A stretch of DNA of 8,025 nt from an uncultured Chloroflexota bacterium (GTDB lineage Bacteria > Chloroflexota > Anaerolineae > Anaerolineales > Villigracilaceae). Shown in pieces: positions 1 through 6,269 of this stretch; within the stretch, counting starts at the first letter, position 1; the number at the start of each line of letters is the position of its first letter. The translations under genes and the position numbers were made by a program. The notes beneath the pieces were generated by a model that saw only the letters and a list, made by a program, of their open reading frames with translations, did not search any database and was not told the origin of the DNA. The stretch is taken from contig CAILWD010000616.1 of the NCBI GenBank assembly GCA_903837815.1, positions 1-8,025 of the forward strand, given 5' to 3'.

Positions 1-6
1 CCAGGA

Positions 7-708
7 ATGAATGATCCACGGGCACGTGTTTTTTGTTTGAAAGGGATTCTGTTTTTTCTGCTTCAATCCTGCAATGGGATTCCTTTCGGCAATCCAGAAC
101 CAGCACCGTCTGCTTCTGTGCCTACTGCTTCTGTAAGCGTCACTCCTTTCGACACGCTTACTCCCTCGATTACGCCCACCATTACGCCGTCGCCGACCAT
201 CATTCGCATCCCGACCCAGGACCCGAACCAGCCAACGCCCACCTTCGAGCCGATTCCCATTTTCATCGGGAAGTACACCGCCACGCCGGATATCGTTGTC
301 CTGCCGACCCCCATTGGGCCCGGTCTCGGTTTCCTTTCGGTTGAGATGACCGAGAAGACCTTGTACTGGGGCGTTTGCAAGCCGAATAAGGCCAGGATCA
401 TTGCGAAAGTCGAAAACCCCGAGGCGGTTTTCAGCGTGATCATTTTCGTGCAGGTCAAGGATTATTATAGCGAAGATTACACCCCCTGGACGTCTGGCAA
501 TACCATGCAAAACCATTGGAACGGGACTTTTACCTATTGGCAGCAGGCAAACACAACCGAAGGACACAACCATTATAAAAAGTCGTGGATACGCTTCCAG
601 TTGGTGGCAACCAATGATTTTGGAGAAGTGATTGGGCGCACCAAGGTTTTCGCCAATGAGATTACAATGTCACCTTGTATGGGGCTTAACCCGCTCCAAG
701 GACAATGA
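7..708 (+). CDS. Predicted lipoprotein with Pro/Thr-rich linker (paralogue A)
   Basis: A 233-residue protein, probably lipid-anchored on the outside of the membrane; function unknown. The N-terminus has a short hydrophobic stretch (ILFFLLQSC, residues 14-22) that fits a lipobox with Cys22 as lipidation site. Residues about 25-105 are a low-complexity linker rich in Pro, Thr and Ser. Residues about 108-224 form a compact, beta-looking domain with aromatic residues, Cys124 and Cys224. The next gene encodes a paralogue of this domain with both cysteines at the same positions, so they may form a disulfide. The start is uncertain: the frame stays open to the window edge, AGGA directly abuts the ATG and so cannot act as its ribosome site, and an in-frame TTG at 37 would give a shorter, more typical signal peptide (MKGILFFLLQSC). 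The stop overlaps the next start (ATGA). That this is a real coding gene is well supported; the lipoprotein call is fairly sure; no named family is recognised. Confidence 0.8.
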   Translation: MNDPRARVFCLKGILFFLLQSCNGIPFGNPEPAPSASVPTASVSVTPFDTLTPSITPTITPSPTIIRIPTQDPNQPTPTFEPIPIFIGKYTATPDIVVLPTPIGPGLGFLSVEMTEKTLYWGVCKPNKARIIAKVENPEAVFSVIIFVQVKDYYSEDYTPWTSGNTMQNHWNGTFTYWQQANTTEGHNHYKKSWIRFQLVATNDFGEVIGRTKVFANEITMSPCMGLNPLQGQ

Positions 709-1430
709 CAACCATGAAAAAAATAGCCCTGCTTCTATTAGTTGTCTTTTTGCTTTCCGCCTGTTCCATGACGGCAGATGAAATTTTGGGCAGACAGCCC
801 ACACTTCCTGTGCCGCCCGCGACGAATACCCCAACCGCCGCGCCGACTTCCACGCCGACAGTCCCCTCCCCGACTTTCACTTCCACTCCAACCCTTGTCG
901 GATTGAAGACGAAGACGCCGACGGAAATTTCCACCTCCACTCTGCTCGTGCTGACCCAGCCCGGGGTGACCCTGCTGCCCACCGTTACCGCAGTGACACT
1001 TGTGCCGCAAGTCGCAATGCCCGGCTTTGTGTCGGTGTCTGTCTCTGATGAAGTCTTTTACAAAGGCACGAAATGCCCGCCGTCTTCGGTAAAATTTACA
1101 ACTCAAGTCGCCAATGCGGCAGGGGTTTCATTCGTCGTGCTGTTTGTGCGCTTCAAAAGCAAGTTGACTGGCGTTACCAGCGAGTGGACCAGCCTCGATA
1201 TGCAGAGGGGCGCGATACCGGGCTTCTTTGTTCATGATCTGCTCCCGCTGGAGATGAAAGCAGTCGACGGCTTCGAGAATGCCTGGGTTCAATACCAACT
1301 CGTGGCAACCGATTCCAATTCCAACCAGTTGGGGCGGACGGATATCTTCGATGAGCGCCTGTCCCTGCTCAATTGCGTTGTTACGCCGACCCCGTCCCCA
1401 ACCGAAACATCAACCCCATTTGTGCCATGA
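705..1430 (+). CDS. Predicted lipoprotein with Pro/Thr-rich linker (paralogue B)
   Basis: A 241-residue predicted lipoprotein of unknown function. The signal peptide is classic (MKKIALLLLVVFLLSAC), with Cys20 as lipidation site, followed by a Pro/Thr/Ser-rich linker to about residue 106. Residues about 107-224 are paralogous to the same part of the preceding protein: both share Cys124, Trp161-Thr-Ser, Trp194, QLVAT at 198-202, GRT at 210-212 and Cys224, and they align without gaps between the two cysteines. Unlike its neighbour, it carries a second Pro/Thr-rich tail after the domain (VVTPTPSPTETSTPFVP). Two starts are possible. ATG at 705 overlaps the upstream stop, while ATG at 714 gives the standard MKK start and lies 11 bases after AAGGA (698-702); the latter may be the real one. 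The stop overlaps the sirtuin start. Tandem duplication followed by divergence is the simplest origin. Confidence 0.88.
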   Translation: MTTMKKIALLLLVVFLLSACSMTADEILGRQPTLPVPPATNTPTAAPTSTPTVPSPTFTSTPTLVGLKTKTPTEISTSTLLVLTQPGVTLLPTVTAVTLVPQVAMPGFVSVSVSDEVFYKGTKCPPSSVKFTTQVANAAGVSFVVLFVRFKSKLTGVTSEWTSLDMQRGAIPGFFVHDLLPLEMKAVDGFENAWVQYQLVATDSNSNQLGRTDIFDERLSLLNCVVTPTPSPTETSTPFVP

Positions 1431-2173
1431 CAAACTTTCCTCTCGACCTGATTCGATTTTTGCGCAAAGCCACCCGAGTCGTCGCCCTGACCGGGGCAGG
1501 CGTATCGCAGGAAAGCGGACTCCGCACCTTTCGAGATGCCCAATCTGGACTTTGGGCGCAATTCCGCCCGGAAGATTTGGCAACGCCGCAGGCGTTTGCC
1601 CGCGACCCCAAACTGGTCTGGGATTGGTATGCATATCGTCGCCGCGCAGCGCAGACCGCCCATCCGAATGCCGGTCATTTTGCGCTTGCCGAAATGGAGA
1701 AAAAAATCTCCCAATTTACGCTCGTCACGCAGAATGTGGATGGTCTGCACCATGCGGCAGGAAGCAAAAATATTCTCGAATTACACGGCAATATCTTGAG
1801 CGTGCGCTGTTCGCAATGCGGAGCTTTCGCAGACGACTGGAATGAAGACCGCGATGAAGTGCCGCATTGCAAAAAATGCAACGGCTTGCTGCGTCCTAAT
1901 GTGGTGTGGTTCGAAGAGTCTCTGCCCCGCGAGCAATTGGACGAGGCGGTTCAAGCGACTCGCGCATGTCAGATCTTCTTTTCGATTGGGACATCGGGGG
2001 CGGTGCAGCCTGCCGCTTCGTTGGCACATGCCGCCAAAGCCGAGGGCGCGGTTGTGGTGGAAGTCAATGCCGAAGCGACGCCGCTTACCTACAAGGCAGA
2101 TTTCTCCTTCAGCGGCAAATCAGGCGAGATTTTGCCCGAATTGGTGAAAGCAGTTTGGGAAGACCAAGGCTAG
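1427..2173 (+). CDS. NAD-dependent protein deacylase, Sir2 family (class III, SIRT5/CobB-like)
   Basis: A 248-residue sirtuin, which removes acyl groups from protein lysines using NAD+, in the cytoplasm. Visible motifs: GAGVSQESG (23-31) and the TFRD segment for NAD binding; TQNVDGLH (101-108); catalytic His120 in ELHG; four zinc ligands Cys128, Cys131, Cys148 and Cys151; RPNVVWF (156-162); GTSGAVQPAA (188-197); and VEVNAEATPLT (211-221). Tyr68 and Arg71 (WYAYRRR) match the Tyr-x-x-Arg pair that lets SIRT5 and E. coli CobB bind succinyl or malonyl lysine, so desuccinylase/demalonylase activity is likely alongside deacetylation. The usual WFGE reads WFEE here. The start at 1427 is chosen because the canonical N-terminus follows it and it overlaps the upstream stop as ATGA. 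No ribosome site is visible, so translation probably restarts from the lipoprotein gene. A longer reading from 1373 would add 18 residues that look like lipoprotein sequence out of frame. The 3' end overlaps the convergent permease gene. Confidence 0.96.
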   Translation: MTNFPLDLIRFLRKATRVVALTGAGVSQESGLRTFRDAQSGLWAQFRPEDLATPQAFARDPKLVWDWYAYRRRAAQTAHPNAGHFALAEMEKKISQFTLVTQNVDGLHHAAGSKNILELHGNILSVRCSQCGAFADDWNEDRDEVPHCKKCNGLLRPNVVWFEESLPREQLDEAVQATRACQIFFSIGTSGAVQPAASLAHAAKAEGAVVVEVNAEATPLTYKADFSFSGKSGEILPELVKAVWEDQG

Positions 2174-3123
2174 GCGACCGGGGTCAGAACAAAGTAAACG
2201 ATGAAGACCGTCACAGAAACGACGGTATGAAGGGTTAATACATTGTTGATGTACTGCTTTTCTTCATCTTCCAGGTTCGGCCGCGCATAGAGCGGGACGA
2301 TAAAAGGCGGCGGCGCGATGAGCAGGGTGAACAAGCCCGCTTGAAAATATCCGTTCAGTTGCAGGAAATTTTGCATCAGGTGGATATTTAACAGCAGCGC
2401 GAGCGGAATCAGAATCCCCATCCGAATCAACACTACAAGCGAAGCGGCTTTCAGACCCGCGCCGTTGAGTTTGATTCCATAGCCGACGATTATCAAAATC
2501 AATGGGACGGTGAGACTGCCGAGAAACTCAAAGGTGGTCATCAACGCGCCTGTCACAGGCAACTGGTACAGCCATTGTTGACCGCCAAGCACGTTGAAAA
2601 GCAGGCTGGCTAAAATGGTCATCACAACCGGCGCAGACAGGAAGGATTTTACGATTTCAGCGGGGTTTTGCACTCCATCTCGCTTGACCAGCAGCAAGGG
2701 CAGAAACACAAACCAGATGAATATTTCATGTCCCAGGTCGGTGACGGCGATGTAGCCGATGTTTTCCAAGCCGTAGGCGGCTCCAAAAAGACTGAGCGCC
2801 AGCATCCCATACTCGAACCCGGTGACAAGGTAGGGGAAATAGGAATATCGGACACCCAGTTGTTTCCTGAGCAATTGCCCCAACAGGAATAACAGAATGC
2901 AAAGCGAAAACGTGACGGCAAAGATGATGAAGTAGGAGGATTGCAATTCGACATTCAGGAAGGAAATAAAGATAACCGACGGCAGCGCCAGGTTGACCAC
3001 GATCTTTCGCAGTTCACCAACGGCGGATTCAGTCAGAAAGTTCTTGCGCCGGACCCAATATCCCAGCGAGATAAGAAAGAGGATGGGCAGGACCTGATTG
3101 AGGATTCGGGTGGTTTGTTCCAT
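2170..3123 (-). CDS. AEC-family membrane transporter (auxin efflux carrier-like)
   Basis: A 317-residue inner-membrane permease, the usual length for this family. About ten hydrophobic helices are visible, near residues 7-24, 38-57, 63-86, 98-117, 122-146, 162-180, 198-216, 225-246, 258-279 and 293-314. Family-like features include the LRKIVVNLALPSVIF segment (38-52), with a proline inside helix 2, and LTVPLILIIVGYGI (204-217). Bacterial AEC proteins move small carboxylates or related compounds such as malate or malonate; plant relatives export auxin. The substrate here cannot be read from the sequence. The ATG at 3121-3123 follows GGAG (3133-3136 on the complementary strand) by 9 bases, which supports the start. 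The gene begins 21 bases after the ATP-grasp gene and is probably cotranscribed with it, so the ligase product or substrate is a candidate cargo. Its TAG stop shares CTAG with the sirtuin stop, leaving no room for a terminator between the two. Confidence 0.9.
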   Translation of the reverse strand: MEQTTRILNQVLPILFLISLGYWVRRKNFLTESAVGELRKIVVNLALPSVIFISFLNVELQSSYFIIFAVTFSLCILLFLLGQLLRKQLGVRYSYFPYLVTGFEYGMLALSLFGAAYGLENIGYIAVTDLGHEIFIWFVFLPLLLVKRDGVQNPAEIVKSFLSAPVVMTILASLLFNVLGGQQWLYQLPVTGALMTTFEFLGSLTVPLILIIVGYGIKLNGAGLKAASLVVLIRMGILIPLALLLNIHLMQNFLQLNGYFQAGLFTLLIAPPPFIVPLYARPNLEDEEKQYINNVLTLHTVVSVTVFIVYFVLTPVA

Positions 3124-3144
3124 TGATGATTACTCCGTTTTTTT

Positions 3145-4305
3145 TTAAATGAATTCGCTCAAGTTCGAATCGAGAATTCGCTTCAATTCAGCAAAATTAT
3201 CCTCGCGTGTTTCGACGAAGAGAAAGCCGAAAACCGAGTACTCGCGGTGATCCAGTTTTCGCAATTCGAGCGGTTTCTCGAAACTGGCAAGCGCCTTTTC
3301 GTAGTTGAAGGCGGTGATGTCGTTTGCATGAACGCCCGTCGAGTTATCCAGTACGACCAGACTGTAGAGTTTGCCATCCTTGCCTTGCAGCGCTTCGTCC
3401 CAATTCGGCTTTTCATCCTGCCAGTAACACAGGTACGGATTGAAGCCATACGCCAGATGAGAAATATCTGCCGTGGTACACCAGCCGCCGAAGCGCATCG
3501 GGTTGACTTCGATGGGCAGCAAAACGCCGTCCTGCCGCCTGACTTCGATGTGGGCGGGGAAATTTTTCAGCCCCGCCAGTTTGCCAATTTCATCCGCGAA
3601 CCGCGTGAAATCCGCCAGGTTTTCTTCGATGATTTTTTTCGAGGTGGTGTAGACCCTGTCGCTGACATCGGTTTCGGAGGCAAAGGTATGTTTGAGGATG
3701 CTCAACACCACAGCCTCGCCCTCGGCGTTGAAGTAGGCGTCGAAGGCGTACTCGTCGCCGTCGATGCACTCTTCGATGATGAATGAACTGGAATCCAAAA
3801 CCGCTTCGGGGTACGCGTTTCTGCTTTTTTCTGTCTCCGCTATGATGGCTTCGATTATGCCGCGCCAGTCTGCATGGCTTGTGACCTTGCGCACTCCCAC
3901 GCTGAAAAATCCAACCGCTGGCTTGATGATGAACGGCAGGGGGAAATCTGTCACATCAACGGTTTTCAAATCCTCCAGGCGGACTTCCCTGAATTTGAAA
4001 TTGGGAAAAAGGGGCTGGGTCAATTCCCTGAATTTGATCTTGTCTTTGAAAAGGGAGATTTTTTCGGGCAGGCTGCTGAATTCCAGATGTTTGGCAATCC
4101 AGCCGATGGCGTTTTCGGAGGTGGTGTAAATTTTCAAGGTGTGCGCCGCGCGCGCCATCTCAACCGCTGTTTCCTCGCTGATGATGTTCGTGCCGCTGTG
4201 TAACCCCAGTTGTTGCGCAATCTCTGTGCCCACTACCGGAATATTGTTTGCCCTGACCGTCTCCTTGAAAAATTCCGAGATGTAGGGCTTGTCTGCGAAG
4301 AACAT
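3145..4305 (-). CDS. ATP-grasp domain protein (predicted carboxylate-amine/thiol ligase)
   Basis: A 386-residue cytoplasmic ATP-grasp enzyme. Such enzymes use ATP to activate a carboxylate as an acyl-phosphate and join it to an amine or thiol. Visible signature: FKDKIKFRELT (86-96) at the start of the ATP-binding part; FIIKPAVGFFSVGV (125-138) with Lys128 and a glycine-containing loop; FIIEECIDGDEYAFDAYF (175-192), the hinge strand whose acidic residues contact ATP; HIEVRR (252-257); and PIEVNPMRFGGW (264-275), where Glu266 and Asn268 should bind Mg2+. The N-terminal ~80 residues would form the preATP-grasp domain, and about 290-386 is an extra C-terminal part. The frame runs upstream to 4425, but 4305 is chosen because AAGGAG (4312-4317) lies 6 bases before it and the upstream 40 codons look non-coding. 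The substrate is not identifiable; the downstream permease hints at a transported small molecule. It does not resemble purine, biotin-carboxylase or D-Ala-D-Ala ligase subfamilies closely enough to name. Confidence 0.9.
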   Translation of the reverse strand: MFFADKPYISEFFKETVRANNIPVVGTEIAQQLGLHSGTNIISEETAVEMARAAHTLKIYTTSENAIGWIAKHLEFSSLPEKISLFKDKIKFRELTQPLFPNFKFREVRLEDLKTVDVTDFPLPFIIKPAVGFFSVGVRKVTSHADWRGIIEAIIAETEKSRNAYPEAVLDSSSFIIEECIDGDEYAFDAYFNAEGEAVVLSILKHTFASETDVSDRVYTTSKKIIEENLADFTRFADEIGKLAGLKNFPAHIEVRRQDGVLLPIEVNPMRFGGWCTTADISHLAYGFNPYLCYWQDEKPNWDEALQGKDGKLYSLVVLDNSTGVHANDITAFNYEKALASFEKPLELRKLDHREYSVFGFLFVETREDNFAELKRILDSNLSEFI

Positions 4306-4311
4306 TAATGA

Positions 4312-4317
4312 CTCCTT
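4312..4317 (-). promoter_or_regulatory. Ribosome binding site that fixes the ATP-grasp start
   Basis: On the minus strand this reads AAGGAG, followed by six bases (TCATTA) and then ATG at 4305-4303. It is a near-perfect Shine-Dalgarno match at good spacing and is the main reason to prefer this start over the open frame beginning at 4425. Confidence 0.85.
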
Positions 4318-4414
4318 GAATTTTTTTGAACTGTCTTGATGACAGCCCGCCGATTTTACCCCATTGCCTCTGGCTCCTTCCAACTGGCGAAATTTCAACC
4401 CGCCCTTGCGCTGC

Positions 4415-4422
4415 ATTATAAT
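4415..4422. promoter_or_regulatory. Palindromic -10 element between divergent genes
   Basis: ATTATAAT is its own reverse complement, so a consensus TATAAT is present on the plus strand (4417-4422) and on the minus strand (4420-4415). On the plus side transcription would start near 4429, about 30 bases before the SUMF1-like lipoprotein gene. On the minus side it would give the ATP-grasp gene a leader of about 100 bases. No good -35 box is seen on either side (TTCAAC at 4394-4399 is the best plus-side guess), so an activator may be needed, or only one direction may be used. Confidence 0.5.
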
Positions 4423-4430
4423 CATTGGTG

Positions 4431-4447
4431 TTCCGCGAACTGCGGAA
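4431..4447 (+). promoter_or_regulatory. Leader hairpin directly upstream of the ribosome site
   Basis: TTCCGC (4431-4436) and GCGGAA (4442-4447) are perfect inverted repeats around a five-base loop GAACT. The hairpin would lie near the 5' end of the predicted mRNA and stops one or two bases before the AAGGAG ribosome site (4449-4454). It could protect the 5' end, tune access of ribosomes, or act at DNA level as a repressor site just downstream of the -10 box. The inverted repeat itself is certain; its function is not. Confidence 0.45.
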
Positions 4448-4459
4448 AAAGGAGACTGA

Positions 4460-6211
4460 ATGAAAAAACTGCGTCAAGCGATGTTTGCATTTTTAATGCT
4501 CACACTTCTGTTATCTGCATGTGGCTCGCAGCCGACCCCGGTTGTGATGGTGGTAACTGCCACCCCCATGCCGCCGACTGAAACCGCAGCCCCCGAACCT
4601 ACACCCACCCTTGTGCCGGTGCCGTTGTTGGGCGCTCAGAATGGAACCACCATGCGCTGGATCGACGGCAGTACGCTGGCTTATGTTCCCCAGTCGGAAT
4701 TTGTGATGGGCAATGCCGGCTTCGACGCTCCCGTCCGCACGGTGGCGCTCGATGCGTTCTGGATTTATGAAACGAAAGTCACCAACCGCATGTATGCGCA
4801 GTGCGTGGCGGTTGGCGCATGTACCAATCCAACAGAGGAACTTGGCGGACCGGTGTATAGCAATCCCCAATACGTTAACCATCCGGTGATCGGCGTCAGT
4901 TGGGATCAGGCGCAGTCTTACTGTGTCTGGGCGCAGGGTCAACTGCCGACTGAAGCGCAATGGGAAAAAGCGGCGCGTGGCACAAGCGGCGGCGTATATC
5001 CCTGGGGCGATGAGAAACCCGCCTGTGACCTGCTCAATCTCGGCTATTGCTCCGGGCGTACCACTGAGGTGGATGCCTTTTCGGATGGCGTCAGTCCCTA
5101 CGGTTTATACGACATGGCTGGCAATGTATTCGAATGGGTGAGCGACTGGTACGATGAAGCGTACTATGCCAGCGCGCCCGCAGCCAATCCGACGGGGCCT
5201 GAGAGCGGGAAGTTTCGCGTTATTCGCGGGAGTTCCTTCGAGACCGATTTCGACCAGGTCGAATCCGCCATGCGTCACTTTGGCACGCAGACCTATCACA
5301 GCCGCGACTTGGGATTCCGCTGTACGGTCACCGCCCCGCAGCCTTTGGCTCCCTACTGCCAGACCGCAGCATACATCCCCACGGGGGTGATTGTTGCCAA
5401 CGGCTGTGAATTGCCCCAGACCGGAGTTGCAGGTCAATACTGTGCAGGAGGAAATAGTTTTGCCACGGTGGATATTCCAGACGACGCGGTCTATGAGGTG
5501 AGCAAAGCCTTGAAGTGCGAAGAAGCCGTCGTGGACGGACAACGCCTCCTCACCTGCCTTGGACCAAAGGCGAAAGAGACGACCAACGAAATTACCGTAT
5601 GCAACCCGACTTGCAGTAACTCTCCGAACATTACCGGGGCTGTTCCCACCTGCGACCCGGGTTACGCGCTCGATTCGGCAAATGGCGTTTGCAATTATTC
5701 CCCGGTTTCTGCCCAGGTGGGCGTGGCGGGCTGTCCGGTGGGCTATGTCATCTCCGAACGGGGCGGGGTTCAATCCTGTGTGGTTGGGATCAATGGAAAT
5801 GGAGAATGCCCCACTGGTTTGTATTTCGACGATCTTGCGGGTAGGTGTGTTCCGCCAAGCGGGGCTGCGGATGCGCCGTATGGGATCGACAATGCGCCGC
5901 TGGCTCTCGCCTCCTATGCGGGATGCCCCGCCGGTTATTCCTTTAGCGACGTTTTCCAATGTTGCCAGGCTGTGAGTGGCGGAACGTATCCCGGCTGTCC
6001 GCCCGGCGCCACCTTTAACTCTGAACTTGGCGCGTGTTCACCGAGCGAAATCCGCCTTGCAGGGCCGGGCTGTGTTACGCTGGATGTAACCACACTCAGA
6101 TGCAGTCAACCAGTGGATACCTGTTCCCCGATCAGCAACGAGACGCGCTGTATCAATAATCCCTTCTGCCGCTGGAACGAAAACGCCGGTACCTGCGATA
6201 TCCGCAAGTAA
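4460..6211 (+). CDS. Lipoprotein with SUMF1/FGE-like domain and Cys-rich repeat tail
   Basis: A 583-residue predicted surface lipoprotein. The signal peptide ends in LLLSAC, with Cys21 as lipidation site, and a Pro/Thr linker runs to about residue 55. Residues about 63-290 are a formylglycine-generating-enzyme/sulfatase-modifying-factor domain: FVMGNAG (81-87), FWIYETKVTN (100-109), HPVIGVSWDQAQSYC (141-155), LPTEAQWEKAARG (162-174), YPWGDE (180-185), GLYDMAGNVFEWVSDWY (215-231), RVIRGSSF (253-260) and LGFRC (284-288). Counting back from LGFRC, the two copper-binding cysteines of true FGE fall on Ser259 and Phe264, so FGE catalysis is unlikely; ligand binding or a structural role fits better. 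Residues 300-583 contain 24 cysteines and degenerate CPxGY-type repeats. The ATG at 4460 follows AAGGAG (4449-4454) by five bases. The gene is monocistronic: divergent promoter before it, terminator after it. Domain call is firm, function unknown. Confidence 0.93.
   Translation: MKKLRQAMFAFLMLTLLLSACGSQPTPVVMVVTATPMPPTETAAPEPTPTLVPVPLLGAQNGTTMRWIDGSTLAYVPQSEFVMGNAGFDAPVRTVALDAFWIYETKVTNRMYAQCVAVGACTNPTEELGGPVYSNPQYVNHPVIGVSWDQAQSYCVWAQGQLPTEAQWEKAARGTSGGVYPWGDEKPACDLLNLGYCSGRTTEVDAFSDGVSPYGLYDMAGNVFEWVSDWYDEAYYASAPAANPTGPESGKFRVIRGSSFETDFDQVESAMRHFGTQTYHSRDLGFRCTVTAPQPLAPYCQTAAYIPTGVIVANGCELPQTGVAGQYCAGGNSFATVDIPDDAVYEVSKALKCEEAVVDGQRLLTCLGPKAKETTNEITVCNPTCSNSPNITGAVPTCDPGYALDSANGVCNYSPVSAQVGVAGCPVGYVISERGGVQSCVVGINGNGECPTGLYFDDLAGRCVPPSGAADAPYGIDNAPLALASYAGCPAGYSFSDVFQCCQAVSGGTYPGCPPGATFNSELGACSPSEIRLAGPGCVTLDVTTLRCSQPVDTCSPISNETRCINNPFCRWNENAGTCDIRK
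5651..6037 (+). repeat. Degenerate Cys-rich protein repeats (CPxGY...C)
   Basis: This part of the SUMF1-like lipoprotein gene encodes five copies of a short unit, Cys-(Pro/Asp)-x-Gly-(Tyr/Leu/Ala) followed by 7 to 10 residues and Cys. The copies begin at Cys398 (CDPGYALDSANGVC), Cys425 (CPVGYVISERGGVQSC), Cys450 (CPTGLYFDDLAGRC), Cys489 (CPAGYSFSDVFQCC) and Cys513 (CPPGATFNSELGAC). A shorter relative (CVTLDVTTLRC) follows at 538, and the protein closes with a C-x8-C-x5-C-x8-C segment (555-579). The pattern recalls small disulfide-rich repeats of extracellular proteins, but similarity to a named family is a guess. Confidence 0.75.
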
Positions 6212-6229
6212 AAACAGTTTCATCGCCGA

Positions 6230-6269
6230 AAACGTCCCGTGGATTGAATTCCATGGGACGTTTGTTTTT
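6230..6269 (+). terminator. Strong intrinsic terminator, possibly bidirectional
   Basis: A 13-bp stem, AAACGTCCCGTGG (6230-6242) with CCATGGGACGTTT (6251-6263), closes an eight-base loop and contains one G-U wobble. It is followed by GTTTTT (6264-6269) and begins 19 bases after the lipoprotein stop. On the minus strand the wobble becomes an A-C mismatch, but the hairpin persists and is followed by TTTT, so it may also end the convergent amidase transcript, whose stop codon begins right at 6269-6271. Confidence 0.88.

Noticed and set aside
100..320. Linker DNA as a tandem repeat or phase-variable tract
   Set aside because: The repetition is at amino-acid level (Pro/Thr) with varied codons; no regular DNA unit is repeated exactly enough for slippage.
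63..458. Minus-strand frame opposite the first lipoprotein, rich in Gly and Val
   Set aside because: Its composition is simply the complement of the Pro/Thr-rich linker codons; no start signal is seen.
1373..1426. Longer sirtuin start adding 18 residues
   Set aside because: The extra part lies inside the preceding lipoprotein gene, has no ribosome site and does not resemble sirtuin N-termini; ATG at 1427 with the ATGA overlap fits better.
3247..3786. Plus-strand frame of 179 codons opposite the ATP-grasp gene
   Set aside because: It is antisense to the conserved ATP-grasp motifs and shows no protein signature of its own.
4331..4345. CTGTC/GACAG hairpin as a terminator
   Set aside because: The stem is only five base pairs, no T-tract follows in a useful position, and no gene ends nearby.
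4306..4425. Longer ATP-grasp start adding 40 residues
   Set aside because: AAGGAG at 4312-4317 is well placed for 4305, and the extension overlaps the divergent promoter region with low-quality protein sequence.
5105..5959. Long minus-strand frame of 284 codons opposite the SUMF1-like lipoprotein
   Set aside because: It is antisense to a gene with clear domain motifs, has no ribosome site or recognisable domain, and arises from codon bias of the real gene.
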